The notes: a model not told the origin generated them from the letters alone. DNA of 64,000 nt from Dysidea avara (GCF_963678975.1 NC_089281.1:6535277-6599276), one strand, 5' to 3'. Counted from the first letter of the stretch, positions 46,125-56,680 are shown. A program made the numbers and translations.

Positions 46125-47576
46125 ATGGACGACGAAGTTGATACAGCACGTGGCGCTACGGACAGGACGCCTCAGGTTATCAAAATGTACCCATGGGAGG
46201 CTAGGCACGAATGGATCGCCCGGATATCGTTTATAGAAGATCACACTCCGACGTACGGATTTGAGAGGGCGCTTAGTCTCTCTATGGTATGGGCCAACAT
46301 GAAATTCCTAGGATGTCGCTACCCCACAGCCACAGAACAGCTTGTAATGAACTACAACGTGCCAGAAACAGATAAAGGCAGGAAATTTCCAAAAAATGGT
46401 GTGTATGTGTTGAATACAGAAGATTTTCCTGATGGAGTGCCGTTGGGAGCTTTGTCAGTGGTAGCTGATGAAGAATCACATTTACTAGCAGATGAGGAGG
46501 ATAATGACAGTGATACATCAACACAAGTTAGTATGCTTATTTCTGATATTAGAGAAAAGGTTGAGACAGACAAGAAACAGGGTGACGTGAAACCAGCTAC
46601 TACCCCCGTTAGCCCAGAATTGTCAGATATATGTTACAAGCTTAGCCTGCCTGATGATTTGAACCAACAGGATCATCCAGTTTCTGTATTGGATGCCTCA
46701 TGTCAAAAAGCAAATTTGACCATCTCATATGCATTCAAGGAGCACGTTGATGAAACTACTAAGCGTCCCACTGTCATTGGTTACCAAGCAACAGTGTTAA
46801 TCAATGATGTGATTGTCGGTAAGGGTGACAGCTATTCAGCTAAGAAGGATGCAAAGAAGCATGCTTGCGAGGTTGTTATTGAACGTGTGAAGGACATCCA
46901 GAAGTCAACTGGATGTGCCCCTGCACCCAACCAATCTGAGCACATTGAGAAAAGTGAGATTATGCAAACTGGTGGGGTAGGAGACCAGGCAGCCATGTCT
47001 ACCGATGGAATAGGTGGAAAATTGTTACAGAAAATGGGTTGGGATAAGGACAGTACCAGTACTTCCCAGGCTTCTCAAGTGTTTGACTCTTATGGAAACC
47101 TTGGACGGAGTGGGTTGGGATTTGCACCACAAGAATCATCAGCGCTACGACAGAATGTTGAACAAAAACTGTATGAATTTGTGAACTCTGACAAAGATGA
47201 GTTAGTGTTTTCATCAGAGTTTTCCCTTGATGAGCGTAAACTGATCCATTCGTTGTGTGCTAAGTACAAACTCAGTCACAAATCTCATGGTAAAGGAGAT
47301 GAGAGAAAGTTGGTCATCCAGAAGAAAGCAAATGCACAGACAGACTCTGAAACAGCTAACCAAAAAAGTTACGGTCAACACTACGAATTTCACCACTCAT
47401 ACGACCAACAGTCAAACCCATCATCTCAGTATGGGAGGCAGGATGGAGGGAGATCAGCTATGCAAAGTAGCTTTTTTCAACCTGCAGTGAACAAGGCTGA
47501 TTCATCTAGGTCACATCCTTACCAGGGCTACAGGCAGCACCACTCACATCAGATATGGGAGGGGAAAAGATACTAA
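46125..47576 (+). CDS. NKRF: NF-kappa-B-repressing factor homologue (XTBD, dsRBD, G-patch, R3H)
   Basis: Intronless in this window, 483 aa. Domains in order: XRN2-binding XTBD at about residues 20-75 (LSMVWANMKFLGCRYP is the diagnostic core), an acidic linker, a double-stranded RNA-binding domain at about 197-255 (GYQATVLINDVIVGKGDSYS then AKKDAKKHA), a G-patch at about 291-335 (GIGGKLLQKMGW...GRSGLGF), and an R3H domain at about 345-400 (ERKLIHSLCAKYKL). The tail is Ser/Gln/His-rich. This architecture is specific to NKRF, which in human cells is a nucleolar partner of XRN2 and DHX15 in pre-rRNA processing. The NF-kappa-B role of the vertebrate protein cannot be assumed here. The stop is 84 bp before PRIM2. 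Confidence 0.95.
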   Translation: MDDEVDTARGATDRTPQVIKMYPWEARHEWIARISFIEDHTPTYGFERALSLSMVWANMKFLGCRYPTATEQLVMNYNVPETDKGRKFPKNGVYVLNTEDFPDGVPLGALSVVADEESHLLADEEDNDSDTSTQVSMLISDIREKVETDKKQGDVKPATTPVSPELSDICYKLSLPDDLNQQDHPVSVLDASCQKANLTISYAFKEHVDETTKRPTVIGYQATVLINDVIVGKGDSYSAKKDAKKHACEVVIERVKDIQKSTGCAPAPNQSEHIEKSEIMQTGGVGDQAAMSTDGIGGKLLQKMGWDKDSTSTSQASQVFDSYGNLGRSGLGFAPQESSALRQNVEQKLYEFVNSDKDELVFSSEFSLDERKLIHSLCAKYKLSHKSHGKGDERKLVIQKKANAQTDSETANQKSYGQHYEFHHSYDQQSNPSSQYGRQDGGRSAMQSSFFQPAVNKADSSRSHPYQGYRQHHSHQIWEGKRY

Positions 47577-47660
47577 AAGCAGTATCTTATTACGTGATTT
47601 TTTTTGATTACATAAGCACGGCACGTACGTATGCGTATTTGTAAATTTTGTTGAAATACA

Positions 47661-50347
47661 ATGAAATACGGATTAAATCCATTCAATGTTAAAAGTTTAA
47701 TTGTGGGTTTGAGATATTTGAAAATGTTTTACGAATCTGATTCGCTTCCAGCAGGGAGTGTGGACCTGGAATGCCTTTACCGTGGGTCGATGCTGCGCTC
47801 ACAACTACTCGTTACACTGTACACTTCAGCTATTGCTGAAAATCCGATGCTACAATCGTCTTTTTATGATGCAGGCGATATTGTTCAAGCCAGTTGTCAT
47901 GTTAGTAGGAAAGCGACCAGATTCCTAACCCAGTTTGAAAAGACTTGTAGTGAAAATGAACTAATGGATGTTAGTAGCCACTATTGTATGCGACTGGCGG
48001 CATGTGGCAGGAAAGATACAAAAGTCATGCTGTTGATAGCTGAGTGTCTTCTCTTCTCACTGAGGTACGCTAACATGGACCCCAGTGACATGACTCAGTT
48101 CCTTTTGAAGCACAAATCACAAGATCTATTTAAATACTTGCCTATAAACACCAAGGACACACTAGACACATTATCTAAGGCTATCTGTAAAAAGGAGAGT
48201 AGCTACACTGTGAAGGTCCCATGGACATATGCACTGGACCAAGTGTCTACTAGAAGTGTAGTATTGGATAATGGAGCTGCCCGTGTGCCTTGTACATATC
48301 TGCTAGAGGCCTGTGTGGACCAATACTTTACCACACTCCAAAGTGGCTTGGACTTTGCCAAGACTGCTTACAGCACAGGTACTGAATGTACAGTGGAATG
48401 TCTCTACAATTCAGACACTTGTCATTGATATTGCACATGCACACATTTTGAACCCTGAAATAAGTAATTGTATGTCATAGTTGGTACTGTTTGAGTAGTC
48501 TCACATGGCCAGACCACTTTTTTCTTTTGTGTTGGGGTAGGGAAAAAAAGAAACACAAAAGAAAAAAAGGAGTCTGGCCATGCGAGACTCCTGTTTGAGT
48601 GAGTGTTGTGAGGCTGGAGGTAATGCTAGAGGAGGTTGGTCACCCTATGACATTTGATTACCTAACGCAAGTATAGTCCCAGGTGTTTAACAGCTGGGAA
48701 AGCAGCACGTTGTACTGAGAGAGTATGTAAGGCTTGGAATATCAGCAAGTGTCAATGTTGAATTAGTTCAATTTCTTTGAGATCACGAGATGAATGACGC
48801 GTGACCAGGTAATGGCATTGACACGTGGAGCATATTTGTGAATACTAAAACTTGTGAACTGATCCTTTACAGTTAGTCACAACTGCATTTTCATGTATCG
48901 GTTCATGTCTGAAAAATTCCCTCCTCATGCTGTTTGTTATCTATTTCTACTAGTGGTAAGTGATGAAAGAATGGCAGAGTTGTTGCCACAAGTGACTCAC
49001 TGGTTGGAGGCTGGTTGTCAGTCTCATGGTAGCAGGGATCACAGCAGAAACACTCCAGCCTATCAGATAAGTGCAGAGGATGTCGACAAGATTAGTGTAA
49101 TGTTCCCACTGTGTATGAGGCGACTACACCGTACACTGAGACGAAAGCATCGACTGAATCATACATTCAGGGTGAGAATTAACTAAAGATGTACTACCAG
49201 AATTACTCTGTCAGCAGATTCAATATACACTGTTCTTGAAGTCTATTGGATTGGGAATGGAAGATGCCATAGAATTCTGGAAATCAGAATACTTAAAACC
49301 ACATTCTGATTGTCAGGTATATGTTGCCTTGTACTGTAGGTTATAACATGTCAACAATATTGGTAGTGTAGTGTTTTGTGCAACTTTACATAGTGAATAC
49401 ACATGCTTAAACTACTCTTTGCAAACATTAGTGTGGCATCTTTCTAATGCAACAGCTGACAATGAAAATGTTGATTAGAAGCCCCTTGAATCACCTTCCT
49501 TCGAAAGAAGGGACCAAAATCCTGAGACCACTGTAGCCAAAACTCGAGACCCTTTTATGGATACCCCTATTTACAAAGATGTACAACTGTCAGGATAACA
49601 TGTAAATTCACGTATGGTAGCATGGCTGTAGCATGCACGCACACACACACACACACTGCAGTCTACCTATATACACACTATCCCCTCCTACAGGCTGGTG
49701 GTTGCAGTCACAACTGGTCATCTGACAAACAGAGGTACACATACAGTATCAGACATCTCTATGGCAAAGAAGGCAGGATGGTGAACTACAGTGCACACAG
49801 TTGTCAAACATTACAAAATCAAGTGATAAATCCAACACACGAAGGAGGATGCCCCTTTAAGTTGTTACACTAAACAACCTCTCCATTTATTCACAACTTC
49901 ATCTTACAGGCATTCAGATAAAGAAAGCTTATATGCTACTCTCTATTCAGACAAACTAGCCACCAGTGACATAGAAGATATTGTACAGCTAGCTAGTTCA
50001 GGACAGTATAGTGCAGCATGTAAGTTACACCACACAGCAAGAGTGAACCTTGTTGTACAAGCAAATGACAAACCAACTGAGGTAATAAAACTTGGGAGTT
50101 GGCCGCCTATAAATTGTGTACACTATATGATTAGATACCATCATCTGTGATTCCCATTGAGTGTGAAGACAAAGACAACACAAAGTTAGCTGATTCTGAG
50201 GTATGTATATACCCTATTGATTTAAGTGACTTGATAAATTAGATTCAGCCAACTACAACTCCTGGTGCTGAGGAAGGTCCAAACCTATTTTTCAGTCCAG
50301 CCAAATACTTCAGTTCATTCGTGGATGAAATACCGAGCGATTCATGA
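47661..50347 (+). CDS. PRIM2: DNA primase large subunit
   Basis: Seven exons, 47661-48378, 48954-49171, 49215-49316, 49694-49860, 49910-50081, 50135-50200 and 50243-50347, give 515 aa (human 509). The subunit pairs with PRIM1 in DNA polymerase alpha-primase and carries a 4Fe-4S cluster. All four cluster cysteines are visible: C293 (FPLCMRRLH), C383 (SAHSCQTLQ), C399 (GGCPFKH) and C439 (SAACKLHH); spacings 90, 16 and 40 compare with 80, 17 and 40 in human. Other family blocks are VPWTYALDQVSTRSVVLDNG, SDERMAELLP, QYTLFLKSIGLGMEDAIEFW and YSIRHLYGKEGR. The N-terminal third is diverged. Intron 1 contains a 94-bp MITE. The stop is 17 bp from the convergent CRLS1 stop. Confidence 0.97.
48497..48590. 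mobile_element. 94-bp MITE related to the 24.9-kb MULE-like element, 10-bp TSD
   Basis: Ends AGTCTCACATGGCCAGACCA / TGGCCATGCGAGACT match the termini of the element at 24879-25327. The 10-bp CTGTTTGAGT flanks both sides (48487-48496, 48591-48600). Lies in PRIM2 intron 1. The interior is A-rich self-complementary sequence. Confidence 0.8.
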
Positions 50348-50358
50348 TAGCATTATAA

Positions 50359-50364
50359 AATAAA
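50359..50364 (+). other. Polyadenylation signal AATAAA (PRIM2) abutting CRLS1 stop
   Basis: AATAAA begins 12 bp after the PRIM2 stop and ends immediately next to the complement of the CRLS1 stop codon (50365-50367). The PRIM2 cleavage site must therefore fall inside the antisense of CRLS1 coding sequence. Confidence 0.6.
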
Positions 50365-52405
50365 TTATTTTTGGTGATTTGAATTTGGTGTGGTGTGGTC
50401 AATGTAAGTGAAGCCATTTTTCATCACTAGGTAACTCAGTCCGGATGCTATTGTCGATATACCTGTTATGTACCACATCGACTGGAGTAATGGATGACCC
50501 ACAAACTGGAACACAGGAGCACACATGGTGCCCCCAATTAGTGCCAACTGTAGAGCAGTATTTAACTGTAACAATAAACATTTGTTAAGGATATTTATAA
50601 ATTATCAAAATTTCCCACCTTGCCAAACGTTGAAGGAACAGCTTTGACAGTTGTCGTTTTAACATCCCAATAACGTTGCCAAGTTCTCTTAAAGAGGGAA
50701 AAAAGAACTCGAATTTTGTCGATCACTTAAAATTCTTACTGGGTGAGGCAAAGTGGTGTATCGCATATAAAATGTCATCAGAATCAATGCAGCATCCCTT
50801 CCCATAAATAGTACCGTTAATCCTACTATAGAAAATAACGTACATTTATGAAGAGGTGCTTAGAACACTTACAAGGGAGAAGGTTTGATACAGTTAGTGC
50901 CACACAGACAAAAGCCAGGAGACATTTGTCAGCTAATGGATCCAGTATTGTGCCAAAGTTGGATGCTTGGCTGGGAAACACACGAGCTATTAACCCATCC
51001 ACCTATAGAAAGTTGATAACACGCAACTACTATACAGAGTGCATTTTGTAACAGAAAAGTATTCATAATTGAATGTGGAGTACCACAGAATGGATTAATT
51101 GTATTACTGAATGTCATGGTCCCTTATATGTACGTGTGACTTCCAATAGTAGTAAAGTTGTGTATCTATCTAGAATTTATTATCCCTTTAATAAGCATGT
51201 AGCATGTACATGTATGCTGCAGTATTAGTCATTACTGCTACTTACCGTATACCTAGAAATTTTTGCTGAGCGTAATTTTCGTGGTTAGTAAAGCTACCAT
51301 GAAATTTGTAGCATGTGAAATTTTATGTGTGTCCTAGAAACCTCAACTCACCTTACTGATAAATTACTGGTGTGTGATACTGTTTGTTAGTCTGATGCAG
51401 CTACCCCTTCAATTAGATTTCCAATCAAAGGGGAGGCCATGCCAGACTAACTGTAGGCATATGTGGATTCCACATATGCTTACAAATAGTATCACACATA
51501 TGGGTGTGGCTCATGAAAGAAGCTAGCTTTCTGCAAGACTAGACTGTGTCTCATGCAGAGATTGCCACTACTTGGTTCAGATGCGCTTTAGCAATCTGTA
51601 TGACATTTGAAGTAAAAATCAATGACCCTTCGTAGCTATGTGGCTGAGAACAAATCTTCAAATCAAGCAACAGTGATCCGTGAAATTTAATACACAAAAA
51701 TCCTGGGCTAATGTGAAATTTAAAATGCAAAAATCCTGACAATGTACATAACCGTGAAAATTTCTGGGTGAAGTTGAGGTTAGTACTAGTACCCCAGATA
51801 AGGCTGTGAACATGTCTCATGGATGAAGGCGTATGCACTCAAATCCTACTTGAGCATCACCAATTAAGTACACATGCACATCACATGCACATTAGTCTTG
51901 CATAGCCAGTTCACTTATTGTGTTGGTTCCCACCCCCCACACAAAAAGGGAAAAAAGGTGGTCTGGCTATGTGAAACTAACTATACGCACATAGTACGTA
52001 CCACATCAGTGATTCCTGCTGCAGTGAACAAGACAAGTGCTGGCAAGTAGGCCTCATAGACAATCAAATACCCCAATACTGGTGATATAGCAATACGCAT
52101 CACTGACAGCAAGTTGGGAACAGTGAAGATGTTCTCCTGGAGAAAAAATATCACGTGATAACATGTGTGCAGTGCCCACATCACTTGCATGTCACCTTAA
52201 TTTCCAATTTGAATTTCGCATCATTGAAGTTTCTGGAATGTCGCATCAGTCTATGAGATTGTTTCCAAATTACACTATCTGACAGTCTAAGAATACCCTG
52301 GTTAACACTACAACGTTGTGCTTCTCCGGTGATCGTTCCATGAACAAAACGAACGTGCAACGAAGTGATTCCTCTCCATACTACGCGGCTCGTAGCAAGA
52401 TACAT
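50365..52405 (-). CDS. CRLS1: Cardiolipin synthase (CMP-forming)
   Basis: Six exons, 52405-52196, 52136-52002, 51002-50873, 50825-50740, 50687-50619 and 50565-50365, give 276 aa (human 301). It joins CDP-diacylglycerol and phosphatidylglycerol to make cardiolipin in the mitochondrial inner membrane. The first exon looks like a mitochondrial presequence: Arg/Ser-rich, few acids, starting MYLATSRVVWRG. The catalytic CDP-alcohol phosphatidyltransferase motif is complete and spans the exon 2/3 junction: D114, D117-G118, A121-R122, G132, D136, D140. Family blocks TVPNLLSVMRIAISPVLGYL, FYMRYTTLP and LNTALQLALI follow, with several hydrophobic membrane segments. The 999-bp intron 2 holds MITEs; the others are 47-59 bp except the 876-nt class seen there. 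CCDC97 lies 117 bp upstream on the same strand. Confidence 0.96.
51369..51500. repeat. Nested inverted repeats in CRLS1 intron 2
   Basis: TGTGATACTGTTTGTTAGTC at the left and ACAAATAGTATCACACA at the right are inverted. Inside, TTAGTCTGATGCAG / CAGACTAAC and CCTTTGATT-type pairs also fold. MITE-like, no coding content. Confidence 0.55.
51894..51978. mobile_element. 85-bp diverged member of the AGTCTC...GAGACT MITE family
   Basis: Ends AGTCTTGCATAGCCAG / GGTCTGGCTATGTGAAACT are diverged versions of the termini at 24879-25327 and 48497-48590. No clear target-site duplication, consistent with an older insertion. Lies in CRLS1 intron 2. Confidence 0.6.
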
Positions 52406-52522
52406 CACAAAAGCATGTTCCACACCAGGTATATTTATATAAATATACACATGGAATTTGATTTAATTTTAAATCCTTATAATGAATGGGTGGCGCATGC
52501 GTTAAAAAATTGAGAAATATTT

Positions 52523-53347
52523 TTAAGAAGGTTCCGTGGAAGGCTCTTCCGAATCAAAGTACTTTTCTTCTTCATCAATACATCTTTGTTCAATGCTATC
52601 AAACTCAACATTATTGTCAACTTTCGAGTAATCAAATTCTCTCTCCTCACCATTCAAAAATCTCAGCTGCATAACTCTGAGGAACTCTTGATGCAATATT
52701 CTTTTCTCTTTCTCAGTAATACTTGTATTGTCAGTAGAATCTTGTACATCATCATCATCATCTTCACTGCTTTCTTCTTCTTCACTGCTTTCTTCTTCTT
52801 CAACCATTTCTTCTTGCTCACGTTGCTGCTGTAACAATTCTTTTCTTCTTTCCACATCAGCTTTATGCAAAATTTTGGCAGAGAGTAAAATATCTGAGCA
52901 TTGTTGGTCTAATGCTGCATGTTCATCTGCTGTAAGGTATTGTCCAATGTAGTGCTCGTATAATAAAGGATCTCGTTGACGCATCTCTTTCTCACAAAAG
53001 TACACACCCTCATCCATAAGCCTTTTTAGGCATTCGAAGCGTCGGTTGCGTCTCACAACATTGCGAGATTTCTCAGTCATTTGTCTTTGCAATTCCCTCA
53101 AACGGTACGTTACTTCAAAGTCCTGTATCTTTTGAAAATATGACAAATGATGTTCCAACAAAAGCCCACCATACTTCATAAGAAATTTGGCTGGTGACTC
53201 ACTCAGTAGTTCTTGAAGGAACTCAAATTTTTCATTGTCAGTCAAATCAGGTTCGTCACGTTGTTGGTTCTTGATGATGGCGTCTGAAGCAATTATCCTC
53301 GCAAACATTTGCGCTGCCAGCGGCTCTATGTAAACAGAAGTGGCCAT
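52523..53347 (-). CDS. CCDC97: Coiled-coil domain-containing protein 97 homologue
   Basis: Single exon, 274 aa. Matches CCDC97 along its length: QQRDEPDLTDNEKFEFLQEL near residue 28, FLMKYGGLLLEHHLSYF, RNRRFECLKRLMDEGVYFCE, EMRQRDPLLYEHYIGQYLT, then LLQQQREQEE and an acidic tract (EEEESSEEEESSEDDDDD). The conserved C-terminal block is LRFLNGEEREFDYSKVDNN followed by DEEEKYFDSEEP. The family is nuclear and has been reported in association with the U2 snRNP SF3B complex; its exact role is not settled. The starts of CCDC97 and the LRR gene are divergent, and the stop is 117 bp before the CRLS1 start. Confidence 0.95.
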   Translation of the reverse strand: MATSVYIEPLAAQMFARIIASDAIIKNQQRDEPDLTDNEKFEFLQELLSESPAKFLMKYGGLLLEHHLSYFQKIQDFEVTYRLRELQRQMTEKSRNVVRRNRRFECLKRLMDEGVYFCEKEMRQRDPLLYEHYIGQYLTADEHAALDQQCSDILLSAKILHKADVERRKELLQQQREQEEMVEEEESSEEEESSEDDDDDVQDSTDNTSITEKEKRILHQEFLRVMQLRFLNGEEREFDYSKVDNNVEFDSIEQRCIDEEEKYFDSEEPSTEPS

Positions 53348-53540
53348 TTTGTGATCTATACAAAAGAAACTAGCTCGTATCTCATAGATTTATGAGTATA
53401 CCTTCCAAATCTGAAGCATTGCTGATCGGGCCTGAAGGGGCTTCACCTCGATTCAACAGAAACCCGGATTTTTCTGTATACCCAACTGTGATTAGAGGAA
53501 ACCGATACTCAACACTTTTCGACAGTTTGGTGATTAAATT
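53348..53540. promoter_or_regulatory. Divergent promoter region CCDC97 / LRR gene, with upstream ORF
   Basis: 193 bp separate the CCDC97 ATG (minus) and the proposed LRR-gene ATG at 53541 (plus). On the plus strand an ATG at 53392 opens a 50-codon frame (MSIPSKSEALLIG...) that ends with TGA at 53542-53544, overlapping the downstream ATG as ATGA. Confidence 0.5.
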
Positions 53541-54741
53541 ATGAAAAGAATGTACGAGGTAAGTATTTGTTGTACGCCTGTTAGCTTCTTAACATGAGGA
53601 CGGAAAGCAGCTTGTAAGCTAACCCAGTTCATGAAACATCTATGTAAAATTGCGTGACTTTTAATTCGTATGTTTATAATTTAACCCTGAAGGATTCTGA
53701 GACTACAGATAGAAGCGCAAATGATGAGAAAGAATTAGTAACTCCACCAGCTAGCAAGTATGGTGAAAAATTTGTGTTTGAAAAGAGCTATCCTTTGGTG
53801 ACAAGTGACCGTAAGACTTATGATAATTCTCAGTGGTATGTAATAAACTGTTTTTGTGTAGTTTGCAAACAACTACAACATGCAATTGATAATGTACGGA
53901 TACTTAGACTGAAGAATCTTAACTTGGGAGAATATCTTCCGGATGGCTTGCTTGAGGTTAGCCACAATTACAACACTTCAGTAGACCTTGTAATTTGTAT
54001 TGTGTAGTTCACGCCATCTTCATGTATTGAGGAATTGGATTTGAGCATGACCAGATTAAATATTTTACCAGCTAGTATTGGCAAGTTACAGTCTCTCAAA
54101 CGACTTTACTTGGATCACAATGGGTTGAAAACCCTTCCATTTTCTATCTCGCATTGTACATATCTTACATACCTTAGTGTAACTTTCAACAAATTTTCTT
54201 ACTTCCCTGGTGTACTGTTATCGTTGACTTGTTTAGCTGACCTTAGAAGACAGTCGAATCCAACACAACCATCCCTCTCACTTCTTGCTGGAGCAAGACC
54301 TTCCAATTATATACGTCGAACTAAATGTTCACCAAGTAAGAGTGATGTGAAGTCTACTGGTGAAGTACCCAGCTTAAGAGAGATGGTAATGCACACAGCT
54401 GTTTTGTCTAACATTGGCCGACCATATTGGAAAAATGAGTCAATACCTTACATGATTGTCCGACAGTTAGATTTAGCCCAGAATGACTACCTGATATGTG
54501 ATAGTTGTCACTGTGCTGTCCATAAGGATCAAAATGAAGGTGAGAAGACTACATACTGTGCGATTCCCAACATACAGCAGAGAATGCTAATATACTCTAA
54601 TAGAACACATGCATTAAAATAAGTGTAATAGGCTTAAAAGTGGACATCTTCTAATACTTAGTTGAAAGCCAGTATCCCTTGGTACATACACTGATAAAGA
54701 AAGATACTTGGTTACCTCAAGGTTATGAGAGACTGTACTGA
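53541..54741 (+). CDS. Leucine-rich repeat protein (LRRC58/LRRC28-like layout)
   Basis: Exons 53541-53558, 53693-53956, 54008-54539 and 54662-54741 give 297 aa with matching phases. Residues about 65-150 hold typical LRRs: LRLKNLNLGEYLPDGLLE, EELDLSMTRLNILPASIGKL, LKRLYLDHNGLKTLPFSISH, LTYLSVTFNKFSYFPGVLL. After a Ser/Thr-rich linker comes SLREMVMHTAVL and a C-terminal CDSCHCAVHK element followed by YPLVHTLIKKDTWLP. LRRs followed by a short SL.E..... segment and a CxxC element resemble the LRRC58/LRRC28 group, but I cannot assign an orthologue. The six-codon first exon (MKRMYE) is weak; the real start could be elsewhere. A GTATGT sequence at 53836 could be a donor, but splicing there breaks the frame, so the exon is read through. 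Confidence 0.75.
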
Positions 54742-56680
54742 GTTACATAAGTGTTAACCTGTGAGGAGGCAAAAGTCTATGAACACAAGGAGTCAGATTC
54801 TTCACCAAATTAATCCTCAGCGACATGGAGTTTGTTATATAATGTGAATCGTTTTTGTGTATGATAGTGGTCTTATATTATGTTGACAAACATTGGTTAC
54901 AGTAATGGTACAATGATGTCCTAGCTTCTGCAAAATACCGTTTCTTATGAAAAATACAATGTTAAAATTGTTGAGTTTGAGGTATTATAAGATGAATTAT
55001 CATACATGGCTAAAACGGTATATCTCTTGAGGGATACAGATATAAATTCAGTGCATATAGCATTGCCTTATTAGGTGATCTATTTCAAGAAGAAAAATAT
55101 TCACATTTAGTTGGGACCACAACTGGTTGAACGCATTACAATCGTGTCTTATAAACTTTCTAGTCACAGTGAATGGATCAAAGAGCTATACATTGGAGTG
55201 TACTGTTGTACCTTGTTTGCAATGCAGTTAAGTTGTACTTTTTGTATGCTTACTAGAAAGTTGTGCATTATTGTGCTTACAGAGCATTAATGCACAAGAG
55301 AGGTACATAAGTGACGAATTGATATTGAATACCATGTAGTGGTGTAGAGGTGGCAATTTTTTAATCTTTGTTGGGATCAAATCACATAATCATGATGTAT
55401 AATAAATGTTTTTATAGCCATAATGTTACGGAGGATTTATTAACAATGTGAGGAAGCAAAATGTGCACAGTATATATACCCTTGTTTATTCGAAACTGGA
55501 AATGGCTGAGTATTTGAGTACAGGTTTATGTTATAGCAGGAGTTTATAAGCGCCTTGCAGCGCTTATGAGCTCCTGGTTATAGTTAAAGCACTACCACAG
55601 GTATAATATAGAAAATGCAGTGTGAGGGGTATATTGAGAGGCTAATACAGAATGGGGCGAAGCCGAGTACTGTATTTTTTTATTTGCACACAAGCACGGG
55701 TTGTGCTTTTATGGGTTATATTTACTTTCTGGTCAGATTGTTCATCTTGAGTGCCCAAATCTTCAGTGATCAGAGCATCAGTAATCATTCATATAATCTA
55801 TTTCTAGTCATAGAACAAACTGGCTGGCTATTTTTAGTGATTTGTATAGTATTGTTTTCATGACACTCCTTACATTAGCCTATATTGTATTTACCCAATT
55901 ATCTGCATAACTGTACTGTATGACTCATCCAGTACAGATGTGTAGCTGTATGGAAAATACAGTACACGACGACACTTTGATCCTCCCACGCAAAGTATAA
56001 TAAAGTATTTCAACAATTCTCTATATAAATGTATGGGCTTCAGTTATCCAAACAATTCACTTAGCCATTTCCTGAGGGATTTGGATCACTCATTGCATGT
56101 GCAGTCTCATTGTGAGGCAGATAAGCGCACTTGTATGTGTGTAGGTAAGTATATCAATACTGTAAATATACAGTTACACTACTGTAAATATACAGTTACA
56201 CTATGGTGAAATTTGATGAGATGTAAATTATAGAACATTCTTGTTTGGTTAATAGCCATGCACCAGAGGAAGTCACTTTATATGGAACAGCTTCAAAACA
56301 AACCTTGTGTATACAGTGGAGCTTACATGGGCTCATTATATTTGATATTTAGATTGTACCTTCAATGTATTTTGTTGTGTCAAGGTGAAATTGATAACAT
56401 TTCTAATATTAAAAGAAAACAATGATGCCCGTTTCATTACATCATTCATACATACTATTTCATCACAGATAACAATAACATAGTTTTGCATCATTCATCA
56501 AGCCTTCTGGCATTTTCTGACTGTAGTCACAAACATGCATATTCTACTTCCACAATAATGTACTGTTATCATTCCTAATGTGAACAACATTTTGTGGTCT
56601 GTTAAGGAAGCCCGATGATGTTTACATTTTTGTCTTTACATGTAATGATTCCTAATAATAGGCTTTCCTCTGTACAGTGG
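54742..56680. other. Intergenic, repeats only
   Basis: No gene recognised. A 36-nt hairpin (GGAGTTTATAAGCGC / GCGCTTATGAGCTCC) lies at 55541-55576. A short direct repeat of TACTGTAAATATACAGTTACAC lies at about 56158-56203. Confidence 0.5.

Noticed and set aside
48379-48953. Extra PRIM2 exon in intron 1
   Set aside because: Exons 1 and 2 join in phase and match the family without a gap; the interval mainly contains a MITE.
53836-53861. A possible 26-bp intron in the LRR gene (GTATGT...GTGTAG)
   Set aside because: Removing it shifts the frame to a stop within a few codons and it is implausibly short; reading through keeps the LRR frame.
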